Positions 7,886 through 16,276 of a stretch of 64,000 nt of DNA are shown here, piece by piece (within the stretch, counting starts at the first letter, position 1; every line of letters starts with the position of its first letter). The notes under the pieces were generated by a model. It saw only the letters and a list, made by a program, of their open reading frames with translations. It had not been told where the DNA came from and searched no databases. This stretch comes from Haloferax marinum. GTDB taxonomy: Archaea; Halobacteriota; Halobacteria; Halobacteriales; Haloferacaceae. Where the stretch lies: NCBI RefSeq assembly GCF_009674625.1, contig NZ_WKJQ01000001.1, forward strand, positions 1,984,001-2,048,000, given 5' to 3'. Position numbers and translations under genes: made by a program.

Positions 7886-8994
7886 AACTCGACGAACCAG
7901 TCGCAACCGACCCACTGCTGACCGTCAAAGACCTCGAAGTCGGCTTCGAATCCTTCGACGGGTTCGCAGAAGTCATCGACGGTGTCAACCTCTCCATCGG
8001 AAAGGGTGAGGTCGTCACCATCGCTGGAGAGACTGGCTGTGGCAAGTCTGTGACGATGAAGTCCATCCTCAGACTCCTGAACCAGCCACCGGCCCGAGTG
8101 AACGGCGAGATAACCTTCGACGGGACAGAGCTACTCTCCCTGTCGGACTCGGAGTTCGAGCGTGTCAAAGGCCAGCGAATGAGCCTCGTCTTTCAGGACC
8201 CGATGTCGAGTCTAAACCCGACGTTCACGATCGGTGAGCAACTCACCGACACGGCACAGTTCGGTGGGGACAGCGACACTGGCGTCATCGAATTCTTCCG
8301 ACGGAAGTTCAGCAGCGAACGCGACGAGGCTCGAGAGCGTGTCTTAGAGATGCTCCGTGAGGTTCAGATGCCTGACCCGGAGAACATCATGGACTCGTAT
8401 CCGTCGCAACTCTCGGGAGGGATGCGCCAACGAGCACTCATCGCACAAGCGCTGTTAAACGAGCCCGACCTCTTGATTGCAGACGAAATCGGGACTGCGC
8501 TCGACGTGACGATCCACGACCAGATTCTCGACCTGCTCAAAGACCTCATCGAAGAACACGACCTGAGTGTTCTGATGATCACGCACAACCTCGGGGTTGC
8601 CAGACAGGTGAGCGACCGCGTCTACGTGATGTATGGTGGTCGAATCGTCGAGACGGCCCCGACAGAGGAGCTGTTCGAGAATCCAAAACATCCCTACACA
8701 CAGGGACTCATCGCATCCATCCCGCGGTTGACTGGCGACGAGATGGCAGAAGGTATCGACGGCTCGATTCCCGAATATCTCGACCCGCCACGGGGGTGCC
8801 GGTTCGCACCTCGGTGCCCGTATGCAACTGCTGAATGTGAACAGGGGCGGCCAGAAATGTACCAGGGAACCAACCAGTCCGGTGTCGAGTGTATTCTCTA
8901 CGATGAAACTGTCGAACTATCAGACCGACCAACTGTCGAAGAGACTCGAAGTCACATGACTCGACGGTCGGGAAGCCTCATGGGGGATGACTGA
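7882..8994 (+). CDS. ABC transporter ATPase, DppD/OppD type
   Basis: This 370-residue nucleotide-binding subunit has Walker A GETGCGKS (residues 49-56), signature LSGGMRQR and an H-loop in MITHNLG. The C-terminal oligopeptide-ABC extension carries a Cys cluster (GCRFAPRCPYATAEC) thought to bind an Fe-S cluster in relatives. The Walker B region reads LLIADEIGTALD where the family normally has DEPTTALD; the catalytic Glu is kept. An insertion near residues 130-150 (FFRRKFSSERDEARER) is longer than usual. It works with the DppF-type subunit encoded next. Confidence 0.93.
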   Translation: MKLDEPVATDPLLTVKDLEVGFESFDGFAEVIDGVNLSIGKGEVVTIAGETGCGKSVTMKSILRLLNQPPARVNGEITFDGTELLSLSDSEFERVKGQRMSLVFQDPMSSLNPTFTIGEQLTDTAQFGGDSDTGVIEFFRRKFSSERDEARERVLEMLREVQMPDPENIMDSYPSQLSGGMRQRALIAQALLNEPDLLIADEIGTALDVTIHDQILDLLKDLIEEHDLSVLMITHNLGVARQVSDRVYVMYGGRIVETAPTEELFENPKHPYTQGLIASIPRLTGDEMAEGIDGSIPEYLDPPRGCRFAPRCPYATAECEQGRPEMYQGTNQSGVECILYDETVELSDRPTVEETRSHMTRRSGSLMGDD

Positions 8995-10075
8995 TATGAG
9001 TGGGTCACTCCTCGCAGTCGACGGCCTCAAGAAGTACTTCCCGGTGAAGGGAGGCATCATCAAACGAACGACAGACCACGTGAAGGCTGTCGACGGGGTC
9101 TCTTTCGACATCGAACGAGGCCAGACACTCGCACTCATCGGTGAGTCGGGAAGTGGCAAGAGTACTGTCGCTCGGACGATAATCGGTCTCCATCGCGCGA
9201 CCGATGGAACCGTAGAGTTCGACGGTGAGGACATCACGAATGCGACCGACGAGCAATTGGCTCGGCTTCGGTCGCGGATTCAGATGGTGTTTCAAGACCC
9301 GACGTCGAGTCTGAACCCACGACGGACGATTGGGAAATCACTCGCAGTGCCGCTGAAGGCACGTGGTGTTCCGAAATCCGAACGCCGTGACCGGGTAATC
9401 GACCTACTCGAACGAGTCGAGCTCAACGACGAGTACTGGAATAAGTACCCTCACGAGCTCTCGGGTGGACAGAAACAGCGCGTCAACATCGCCCGTGCGC
9501 TCGCTGTCGAGCCGGACCTACTGTTACTCGACGAGCCAACGAGCGCCCTCGACGTGAGTGTCCAAGCGAAAATCATCGCGCTTCTCGAGGACCTCCAAGA
9601 AGAGTTCGACCTCACCTACCTCTTCATCACGCACGACCTCTCGCTGGTCCGTAATTTCGCCGACGAGACTGCAGTGATGTACCTCGGTGAGATTCAAGAA
9701 CGGGGGGTGACCGAAGAAGTATTCCAGCGACCGAGACACCCATACTCTCGAGCGCTCCTCTCGGCGATTCCTGTCACAACGGAGGAAGAAGAAGCATACA
9801 AACCCCGTCACGAACCGCTTCGTGGCGAGATACCGAGTCCACGAGACGTCCCATCCGGGTGTCGGTTCCACACTCGTTGTCCGTACTCGACAGATGCGTG
9901 TTCCGCCGAAGAGCCGACGTTCGCGACGGTCGATTCGGGTCCAAGCGTTCGGTGCCACATCTACGACGAGAGCTATCGAGACGAGTTCGATGAGATTCCA
10001 GAAGTGGCTGTTGAGGCCATCACGGACGGTGGAGGAACCGCCGCGAAGCACACAGAACGAGACGTAGAGCAGTGA
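8987..10075 (+). CDS. ABC transporter ATPase, DppF/OppF type
   Basis: This 362-residue nucleotide-binding subunit has Walker A GESGSGKST, signature LSGGQKQRVNIARAL, Walker [15 protein letters not shown], and the C-terminal Cys motif GCRFHTRCPYSTDAC. The ATG at 8987 overlaps the previous gene by 8 nt; an in-frame ATG at 8996 would give two nucleotides of space and is an equally possible start. It completes the five-gene importer. Confidence 0.93.
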   Translation: MTDMSGSLLAVDGLKKYFPVKGGIIKRTTDHVKAVDGVSFDIERGQTLALIGESGSGKSTVARTIIGLHRATDGTVEFDGEDITNATDEQLARLRSRIQMVFQDPTSSLNPRRTIGKSLAVPLKARGVPKSERRDRVIDLLERVELNDEYWNKYPHELSGGQKQRVNIARALAVEPDLLLLDEPTSALDVSVQAKIIALLEDLQEEFDLTYLFITHDLSLVRNFADETAVMYLGEIQERGVTEEVFQRPRHPYSRALLSAIPVTTEEEEAYKPRHEPLRGEIPSPRDVPSGCRFHTRCPYSTDACSAEEPTFATVDSGPSVRCHIYDESYRDEFDEIPEVAVEAITDGGGTAAKHTERDVEQ

Positions 10076-11172
10076 CTACGATGAAAATCACGACAGACAA
10101 TATCGACGACTTCGCCACCGGTGCAACCGTCCTTGGGACGGGCGGCGGTGGTGACCCATATATCGGGAAGCTGATGGCTGAACAGGCCATCGAAGAACAC
10201 GGCCCAGTCGAGCTTATCGACCCACGTGAGGTCCCAGACGATGCTCTCGTCATTCCGAGCGCGATGCTTGGAGCACCCACGGTGATGGTCGAAAAGATTC
10301 CTCGAGGGACGGAAGCCCTCGCAGCGTTCGAGTCTTTAGAGACACATCTCGGCCAAGAAGCGTACGCGACGATGAGTATCGAAGCGGGCGGGCTGAACAG
10401 TACCGTTCCAATTGCCGTTGCTGCGGCACTCGACCTCCCCCTCGTCGACGCTGACGGGATGGGACGTGCGTTCCCAGAAGTGCAGATGGTGACGCTCACG
10501 ATGGGTGGAATCAGTGCGACTCCGATGAGCATCGCCGACGAGAAAGGCAATTCGTTGTTTGTGGACACGATCGACAACGAGTACGCCGAGGCGTTCGCCC
10601 GCGTAACGAGTATCGAGATGGGTGGTGCGTGTATGATTGGAACCTACGCTCTTTCTGGAGCAGAGGTTCGTGAACACGCGATTCTCGATTCGATGTCGCT
10701 CGCACACGACATCGGAGAATCGATCCGAACCGCAAAGGACCGCTCACAAGACCCTGTCGAGTCTGTCCTCGAACTAACCCACGGGTACGAATTATTCGAG
10801 GGCAAAATCGTCGACGTTCAGCGCCGGACCGAAGGTGGATTCGCGGTTGGCGAAGCCACCCTCGAAGGGTTGTCCGACTGCGAGGGTCGCCAACTCACGT
10901 TGAACTTCCAGAACGAGCACCTCGTTGCTCGTGACTCTGCGCACGGAATCCTCGCGAGTACGCCCGACCTGATTACTGTCCTCGACGCGGAAACAGGCGA
11001 TCCAATTACGACCGAGCGCATGGCCTACGGCCACCGAGTTCGGGTCATCGGTATGCCCTGTTCGCCAAAGTGGCGGACCGACGAAGGACTGGACCTCGTC
11101 GGGCCTGAATATTTCAACTACAGTATCGACTACGAACCAATCGAAACTCTCCAAAATCAAATCAATGACTGA
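10072..11172 (+). CDS. DUF917 family protein, copy 1
   Basis: The 366-residue member of the DUF917 family (Pfam now names its domains after S-methyl thiohydantoin desulfurase) carries the glycine motif VLGTGGGGDPYIGK near residue 20. It also has DADGMGRAFPE and EGKIVDVQRRT, which recur in the two paralogues of this operon. The GTG at 10072 overlaps the ATPase stop by 4 nt in keeping with every other junction; ATG 10081 is the alternative. The family acts with hydantoinases on ring-type amides, but the substrate here is unknown. Confidence 0.85.
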   Translation: MTTMKITTDNIDDFATGATVLGTGGGGDPYIGKLMAEQAIEEHGPVELIDPREVPDDALVIPSAMLGAPTVMVEKIPRGTEALAAFESLETHLGQEAYATMSIEAGGLNSTVPIAVAAALDLPLVDADGMGRAFPEVQMVTLTMGGISATPMSIADEKGNSLFVDTIDNEYAEAFARVTSIEMGGACMIGTYALSGAEVREHAILDSMSLAHDIGESIRTAKDRSQDPVESVLELTHGYELFEGKIVDVQRRTEGGFAVGEATLEGLSDCEGRQLTLNFQNEHLVARDSAHGILASTPDLITVLDAETGDPITTERMAYGHRVRVIGMPCSPKWRTDEGLDLVGPEYFNYSIDYEPIETLQNQIND

Positions 11173-12709
11173 CTACAGAATCGGAATCGACGTTGGCGGT
11201 ACGAACACGGACGCGGTCGTAATGAACAGCGACGACGACCTGCTTGCAAAGACAAAAACTCCGACGACAGAAGACATCACCACAGGTATCTTGAACGCTC
11301 TCGATGTCGTCCTCGACGACAGCGGAGTGAGCGAAGACGAACTCGAGTACGTGATGCTCGGGACGACGCACGCGACCAATGCGATTACTGAACGTCGTGG
11401 ACTCAACGAGGTTGGTGTCATCCGAATCGGTGCACCAGCGACTCAGAGTATTCGCCCGCTATTAGAGTGGCCAGACGACTTGGCCGACGCAATCGGGAAC
11501 AACGTCGCCATCCTCGATGGTGGACACGAGTTCGATGGACGAACTCTCAACGATCTCGATGAAGAAGAGATTCGTGAGCAAGTCCGTGAGTTCGCAGACG
11601 TCGACGCCTTCGCTGTGACGAGTGTCTTCTCACCAGTCCGAGACGACCACGAGAAACGCGTCACTGAGATAATTCGAGAGGAAGTCGGAGACGACGTTCC
11701 CGTCTCCGTTTCGAACGAGATTGGGAGCGTTGGCTTGCTCGAACGTGAGAACGCGACGGCACTCAACGCAGCCCTCACAAACGTCGCCGAAGAGGCCGCG
11801 ACTGCGTTCGTCGATGCGATGGACGAGCGTGGAATCGACGCGAATCTCTACTTCGGACAGAACGACGGGACGCTGATGAGCGTCGACTACGCCATCCGAT
11901 ATCCAATCTTCACAGTCGCGAGCGGGCCGTCCAATTCGGTCCGTGGGGCAGCATACCTCTCCGAGGTCGAAAACGGAATCATCGTCGACGTCGGCGGAAC
12001 CACCACCGACGTCGGTGCAGTCACCGAAGGGTTCCCACGCGAAAGTAGCGTTGCCGTCGAGATTGGTGAGGTCAAGACCAACTTCAGAATGCCGGACATC
12101 ATCGCGATAGGCATCGGTGGTGGCTCGATAGTCTCCACCGATGGTGACGTCACTGTTGGCCCACAGAGTGTCGGGTACAAACTGACTGAGAAGGCCAAAT
12201 GTTTCGGAGGAGAGGTTCTCACTGCAACCGACTTGGAAGTTGCCGCCGGGACGATCGATATCGGGCCTGAGACGCCAGACGTCGACCAGACCGTCGTCGA
12301 AGCAGCCCGCGAATACGTCAGAGAACGTGTCGAGCGTGAAGTCGACCGGATGAAAACGAGTGCCGACCCGGTCCCAGTCGTCATCGTCGGCGGTGGGAGT
12401 ATCCTCGTGCCTGATGAGATAGAGGGTGCGAGTGAGGTCTACAAACCTGACCACTACGAAGTTGCGAACGCTGTCGGTGTCGCAATCGCACAGGTGTCGG
12501 GTGAAGTCGACCGCATCTACAGTCTCGACGAGATGAGTCGTGAAGAAGCGATTCAGAGTGCGAAAGACGAAGCAACGGACAACGCCCTCGCCGCAGGTGC
12601 CGACGAAGACAGTGTCGACATCGTCGACGTCGAAGAGGTCCCACTCTCGTACCTTCCCGGCAATGCCGTGCGAATCAAAGTGAAAGCCGCAGGAGCGCTC
12701 GACCACTGA
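11165..12709 (+). CDS. Hydantoinase/oxoprolinase family protein, short HyuA type
   Basis: This 514-residue protein has the N-terminal sugar-kinase-like nucleotide motif IGIDVGGTNTDAVV, a second phosphate motif VDVGGTTTDVG near residue 280, and VPVVIVGGGSI near residue 405. Length fits the short HyuA proteins found next to DUF917 genes, not the 700-residue ATP-dependent HyuA that pairs with HyuB; no HyuB gene is present. Members open hydantoin or 5-oxoproline rings with ATP. It overlaps the genes on both sides. Confidence 0.87.
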   Translation: MTDYRIGIDVGGTNTDAVVMNSDDDLLAKTKTPTTEDITTGILNALDVVLDDSGVSEDELEYVMLGTTHATNAITERRGLNEVGVIRIGAPATQSIRPLLEWPDDLADAIGNNVAILDGGHEFDGRTLNDLDEEEIREQVREFADVDAFAVTSVFSPVRDDHEKRVTEIIREEVGDDVPVSVSNEIGSVGLLERENATALNAALTNVAEEAATAFVDAMDERGIDANLYFGQNDGTLMSVDYAIRYPIFTVASGPSNSVRGAAYLSEVENGIIVDVGGTTTDVGAVTEGFPRESSVAVEIGEVKTNFRMPDIIAIGIGGGSIVSTDGDVTVGPQSVGYKLTEKAKCFGGEVLTATDLEVAAGTIDIGPETPDVDQTVVEAAREYVRERVEREVDRMKTSADPVPVVIVGGGSILVPDEIEGASEVYKPDHYEVANAVGVAIAQVSGEVDRIYSLDEMSREEAIQSAKDEATDNALAAGADEDSVDIVDVEEVPLSYLPGNAVRIKVKAAGALDH

Positions 12710-13794
12710 TGACGGTGGAAATTGGTGTCGAAGAGATAGAAGATATCGCACTCGGGGCGACAGTTCTTGGTACCGGTGGCGGTGGAGACCCCCACGTCGG
12801 GAAACTCGTCGCAAAACAAGCGATCGAAGAGTTCGGTCCCGTCGAACTCGTTCACCCCGACGAACTCGCCGAGGACGCCTTCGTCGTCCCAACAGCACAG
12901 ATGGGTGCACCGACGGTCTCTGTCGAGAAGCTCCCGAGTGGACAGGAGGCAGTCGACTCACTCGAACGTATCGAACGCGAACTCGACCAGGAAGTCGATG
13001 CGACGATGCCGATAGAATGTGGTGGCATCAATTCGACGTTCCCATTTGCAGTCGCTGCTCGCCGTGGACTTCCCGTCGTTGACGCCGATGGCATGGGGAG
13101 AGCATTTCCTGAACTTCACCACGAGACGTTCAACATCTATGGCGTCAGTGGGACGCCTGCCGCAGTCAGTGACGAACGCGGGAATACGTGTCTGATCGAG
13201 ACTGCAGATAACGAGCAACTCGAATGGCTCGCCCGAGGAATCACGGTTAGAATGGGCGGTGTTGCGTACGTTTCTGACTACCCCATGACAGGCACAGAGG
13301 TGAAAGACACCGCAATCCCAGGAACGATGACTCTCGCACGTAACCTTGGTCGAGAACTCAGGAAAGCCGAAGATGATGCGATGGACGCGATCCGTGAGGT
13401 GACGCGGTCTTCCATCTATGGCGAGGCCCAGTCGTTATTCGAAGGCAAAATCGTCGACGTTCAACGCCGAACTGAACAGGGATTCGTATTCGGACACGTC
13501 GACGTCGGCGGACTTGGTCCAGACGAAGGCTCGACGATGCGTATCGAGTTCCAAAACGAGAACCTTGGTGCCCAAGTCGACGGAGAGTACGTCGCAACAG
13601 TGCCAGACCTCATCACTGTCCTCGACCTCGAAACTGGAGGGCCCATCCCAACGGAGAGCCTTCGATACGGCGCGCGAGTCCGCGTTCTCGGGGTCAGAAC
13701 CCCCGAAATCATGCGAACTCCTGCGGCCCTTGACGTTTGGGGACCACGCTCGTTCGGCCTCGAGACGGCCTACAAACCATTGGAGGGTGAATGA
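12709..13794 (+). CDS. DUF917 family protein, copy 2
   Basis: The 361-residue paralogue shares VLGTGGGGDPHVGKL, DADGMGRAFPEL and EGKIVDVQRRTEQGF with copy 1, and is clearly closer to copy 1 than to copy 3. Its ATG shares one base with the hydantoinase stop codon. Having two similar copies on either side of the hydantoinase suggests distinct ring substrates, stereoisomers or a hetero-oligomer; these are inferences. Confidence 0.85.
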   Translation: MTVEIGVEEIEDIALGATVLGTGGGGDPHVGKLVAKQAIEEFGPVELVHPDELAEDAFVVPTAQMGAPTVSVEKLPSGQEAVDSLERIERELDQEVDATMPIECGGINSTFPFAVAARRGLPVVDADGMGRAFPELHHETFNIYGVSGTPAAVSDERGNTCLIETADNEQLEWLARGITVRMGGVAYVSDYPMTGTEVKDTAIPGTMTLARNLGRELRKAEDDAMDAIREVTRSSIYGEAQSLFEGKIVDVQRRTEQGFVFGHVDVGGLGPDEGSTMRIEFQNENLGAQVDGEYVATVPDLITVLDLETGGPIPTESLRYGARVRVLGVRTPEIMRTPAALDVWGPRSFGLETAYKPLEGE

Positions 13795-14909
13795 TGAGTT
13801 TCGACATCCCACAACTAACAGAGATTACTATCGACGATCTCGAAGCACTCGGGACTGGAGCAGGAATTCTCGGTACAGGTGGTGGTGGCAATCCACGTAT
13901 TGGTCGTCTCCGCCTCCAGACGCTCTTCGAAGACGAAGGGTATCCTGATTCGGTCAAGCTAGTTTCACCGAAGGACCTCCCGGCAGATGCAACGGTTGCA
14001 AGTGTCGGTGGGATGGGTGCGCCGACTATCAGCGTCGAAAAGTTCCCAAAAGGAGACGAGGATTACAAATCGCTCCGCGCTATCGAGTCGTTCTCCGGTG
14101 AGACAGTAGACGCCATTATTCCGGGCGGAATTGGAGGCGCGAACAGTATGGCACCGTTATGTGTCGCAGCGATGGCGGACCTTCCAGTCGTCGACGGTGA
14201 TGGCATGGGGAGGGCGTTCCCAGAGCTCCAGATGGACACGTTCTTCATCTACGGTTCGCCCGTGAACTACGCCGCGACGACAGACGAGCGAGGAAACCAA
14301 GTCGTGTACAAAGACATCGACTCTGCGAAGCGCCTCGAAGATTTCGCTCGCTCGATTACGGTACAGATGGGCGGACGGTCAGGGTACGCATTCCCGCTCA
14401 TGACTGGCGAGTTCATCTCCCAGTATGCGATTCCACACACCGTCTCGCTCGCGACTGAATTAGGCCGAGCCGTCGAGAGAGCACGGCAGCAAGGAGCGGA
14501 CCCGGTAAAGGCGAGTCGTGAACTCCTTGGCGGAAAAGACCTCTTCACTGGAAAAGTCGTCGACGTTCACCGCCGTAACAGGGATGGATTCGCAATGGGG
14601 AGCGTCACCCTCTCTGGATTGGACGATGACTCTCGTCTAGAGATCGAGTTCCAAAACGAATTCCTCATCGCCCGAGCAGACGATGATCGCGTTCTCACGA
14701 CGGTCCCCGACCTCATTTGCATTGTCGACAATGATACGGGCGCTCCTGTTATGACCGATGCACTCAGATACGGTCAGCGGGTTCGAGTCCTCGGGATACC
14801 TGCACCCGAACTCCTCACAACTCCAGAAGCGCTCGATGTGATTGGGCCGGAAGCATTTGGATACGAATTGACCTACGAACCACTACCACGAGGTGAAACT
14901 GGCTGGTAA
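13791..14909 (+). CDS. DUF917 family protein, copy 3
   Basis: This 372-residue paralogue has GILGTGGGGNPRIGRL near residue 25, GDGMGRAFPELQMD and TGKVVDVHRRNRDGF. It diverges from copies 1 and 2 (GGMGAPTISVEK versus AMLGAPTVMVEK), so it is probably an older duplication with its own role. Its start (ATGATG, 13791 or 13794) overlaps the previous stop by 4 nt. It is the last gene of the operon; about 155 bp then separate it from the Lrp-type regulator. Confidence 0.85.
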   Translation: MMSFDIPQLTEITIDDLEALGTGAGILGTGGGGNPRIGRLRLQTLFEDEGYPDSVKLVSPKDLPADATVASVGGMGAPTISVEKFPKGDEDYKSLRAIESFSGETVDAIIPGGIGGANSMAPLCVAAMADLPVVDGDGMGRAFPELQMDTFFIYGSPVNYAATTDERGNQVVYKDIDSAKRLEDFARSITVQMGGRSGYAFPLMTGEFISQYAIPHTVSLATELGRAVERARQQGADPVKASRELLGGKDLFTGKVVDVHRRNRDGFAMGSVTLSGLDDDSRLEIEFQNEFLIARADDDRVLTTVPDLICIVDNDTGAPVMTDALRYGQRVRVLGIPAPELLTTPEALDVIGPEAFGYELTYEPLPRGETGW

Positions 14910-15065
14910 CCACGCCAGTTGGCTTGGCCACAGAACGAGAACCGATTTTTTAGACCCTATCCACCGAATCACTCACCACAAATTAGCCGATATGCACAAC
15001 TGTAGTTCCGTTTTGGCTAATTTATTCACCAATAGTTTCAAATCGTCTGATGAATACGATTGTAC

Positions 15066-15599
15066 ATGGAAAATACTGACCTCGGATCTATCAACGGAAA
15101 GTCACACGACCCGGACACGCCGGAGGCAGTACTCGAAAATTATCTCGATGAACACGATTACGAGATCTTTCGGGCACTAAACGCAAATGGCAGAATGTCC
15201 GATACTGAACTCGCAGACCGAGTTGGGCTCTCTCGAACTGCAGTCCGCCGACGTCGTGAAAAGCTTCAAGAAGGCGATGTACTGGAAATCCTCGCAGTAA
15301 TCGTCCTCCAAGAAGCAGACCTTGCAGATGCACAGATTCTCGTCTCGTTCGACCAGCACGTCTCGTCTGACGTGAGAAAGCAATTCATCACGAAGTTGAT
15401 CGACGAGGGACTCGTCTACAATACGAGCTCTTGTCTCGGAGAATACGATCTCACGTTTAGTGCATGGCACACGGATCTCAACTCACTCAAAGAGTACGTC
15501 TGGGACCTCTTCGATGGAGAAGAAATCGTCAACGACTACACCATCATCCCACTGTTGAAAACCTGGAAAGCGTGGGACAAAGAACTGGACCGGCCATAA
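15066..15599 (+). CDS. Lrp/AsnC family transcriptional regulator
   Basis: The 177-residue protein has an N-terminal winged helix (residues 27-70: FRALNANGRMSDTELADRVG, then LSRTAVRRRREKL) and an AsnC ligand domain. ATG 15066 is chosen over TTG 15060. An AT-rich stretch (taatttatt, about 15019-15027) and no clear ribosome binding site precede it. Being alone after the DUF917/hydantoinase operon it is a plausible local, ligand-responsive regulator of it. Lrp-type proteins often sense amino acids, which would suit that pathway. Confidence 0.87.
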   Translation: MENTDLGSINGKSHDPDTPEAVLENYLDEHDYEIFRALNANGRMSDTELADRVGLSRTAVRRRREKLQEGDVLEILAVIVLQEADLADAQILVSFDQHVSSDVRKQFITKLIDEGLVYNTSSCLGEYDLTFSAWHTDLNSLKEYVWDLFDGEEIVNDYTIIPLLKTWKAWDKELDRP

Positions 15600-15688
15600 C
15601 CTGTCTTCACTCGCACACTCTCGTCCGAGTGCCTACTCGATGGGCAAGTGAATCTCTACGCGAATTCTCATGCGGGCGGTTCAGACCG

Positions 15689-15731
15689 ACGCTGTCTGTC
15701 GATTAGAAGAACGACGGTCCCGATGGGATTC
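15689..15731 (+). repeat. Diverged tRNA-Arg 3' end plus downstream flank (copy G)
   Basis: It aligns without gaps to 34211-34253, which spans the 3' end of tRNA-Arg(CCG) and 26 nt beyond it; 35 of 43 positions match (acgctgtc, cgattagaa, cgacgg, gggatt shared). Unlike the other copies it includes the sequence next to the tRNA, so it looks like a scar of a real attachment site. Confidence 0.75.
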
Positions 15732-15742
15732 CCACGAGCAGC

Positions 15743-15797
15743 GTGAGACGGCACTGCCGTCTCACTGGCCATGCGGGCGACTTGTGGGTCGCCCGCA
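15743..15797. repeat. Two adjacent perfect inverted repeats
   Basis: The first has 11-bp arms (gtgagacggca, tgccgtctcac) with a single-base spacer at 15754. The second has 10-bp arms (tgcgggcgac, gtcgcccgca; 15772-15781 and 15788-15797) around a six-base loop. Neither is followed by a T tract. They lie between the tRNA-like relic and the first intact cassette end. Confidence 0.8.
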
Positions 15798-15827
15798 GAC
15801 GACAGCGAGTGGGAAGTCGTCGGGGGA

Positions 15828-15908
15828 GTGAGCGAAGCGAACGGACCCGACGGGAATGCGTCATCGCGTGTGACGAATCTGTTTTAATCAGCGCGTTGTC
15901 TGGTGATT
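15828..15908 (+). repeat. tRNA-Arg 3'-end repeat, left-type copy B
   Basis: The core acggacccgacggga is at 15841-15855, followed by a 53-nt arm. From core to gatt it matches the copy at 18290 at about 64 of 68 positions. Within the arm CGTCA and TGACG form an inverted repeat with a 7-nt spacer, a possible recombinase or accessory-protein site. It opens the VapBC cassette. Confidence 0.87.
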
Positions 15909-15969
15909 TGCGCCGCTCCGATACTGTTCTATGGCCGAGGCCGAAACAGTGGGAGAATAAAAATAATAG

Positions 15970-15993
15970 CGGGAAGATTTTTGATTCTTCCCG
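15970..15993. promoter_or_regulatory. Palindrome upstream of the AbrB-type antitoxin
   Basis: Arms cgggaaga and tcttcccg (8 bp, perfect) surround an 8-nt loop and end 13 nt before the antitoxin ATG. Antitoxins with an AbrB fold usually repress their own operon through such dyads, so this is the likely operator. Confidence 0.5.
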
Positions 15994-16006
15994 TACGAGC
16001 TATGCC

Positions 16007-16273
16007 ATGTCGAAATCGACGGACGAACGGGGTCGAATCTACCTCCCGAAGGACGTCCGGTCACGGTTCGGCGAGCGCTATCGCATCGTCGAACTACCGA
16101 GCCACGTCGCGCTCTTCCCGGTTGACGACGACCCATTAGAGGGACTTCGTGAGGCAGTTGGCGACGCCTTCGAGGAGACTGACGCAGACGAACTCAAAGA
16201 GGAGGCGAGGAGAGCAATCTCCGAAGAAATCGAAGCCGAGGACGAAGAGCGGTCAGCGAATCGAGAGGCCTGA
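16007..16273 (+). CDS. AbrB/SpoVT-type antitoxin (VapB-like)
   Basis: The 88-residue protein has a swapped-hairpin AbrB domain in its first 45 residues (DERGRIYLPKDVRSRFG, then YRIVELPSHVALFPV) and an acidic helical tail that would wrap the toxin. The ATG at 16007 follows a perfect palindrome. It is immediately followed by the PIN-domain toxin gene (3-nt gap). Expected role: neutralise the VapC nuclease and repress the operon. The pair fills a 1.0-kb interval between tRNA-derived ends at 15841 and 16859. Confidence 0.87.
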   Translation: MSKSTDERGRIYLPKDVRSRFGERYRIVELPSHVALFPVDDDPLEGLREAVGDAFEETDADELKEEARRAISEEIEAEDEERSANREA

Positions 16274-16276
16274 TTC

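Larger units (their letters stand above)
15600..16006. other. Intergenic junction with tRNA-like relic, hairpins and left-type end B
   Basis: No gene is visible. In order it holds a diverged copy of the tRNA-Arg 3' end with its flank (15689-15731), two perfect inverted repeats (15743-15797), the left-type core B (15841) and a palindrome directly before the AbrB antitoxin (15970-15993). This is the start of the toxin-antitoxin cassette array. Confidence 0.8.

Noticed and set aside
11630-12961. A 443-codon open frame opposite the hydantoinase gene
   Set aside because: Antisense shadow; the plus-strand product has clear nucleotide-binding motifs and operon overlaps on both sides.
15689-15731. 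Possible second tRNA gene
   Set aside because: Only the acceptor/T-arm side is present, with mismatches in the paired stems; no anticodon or D arm follows, so it is a relic.
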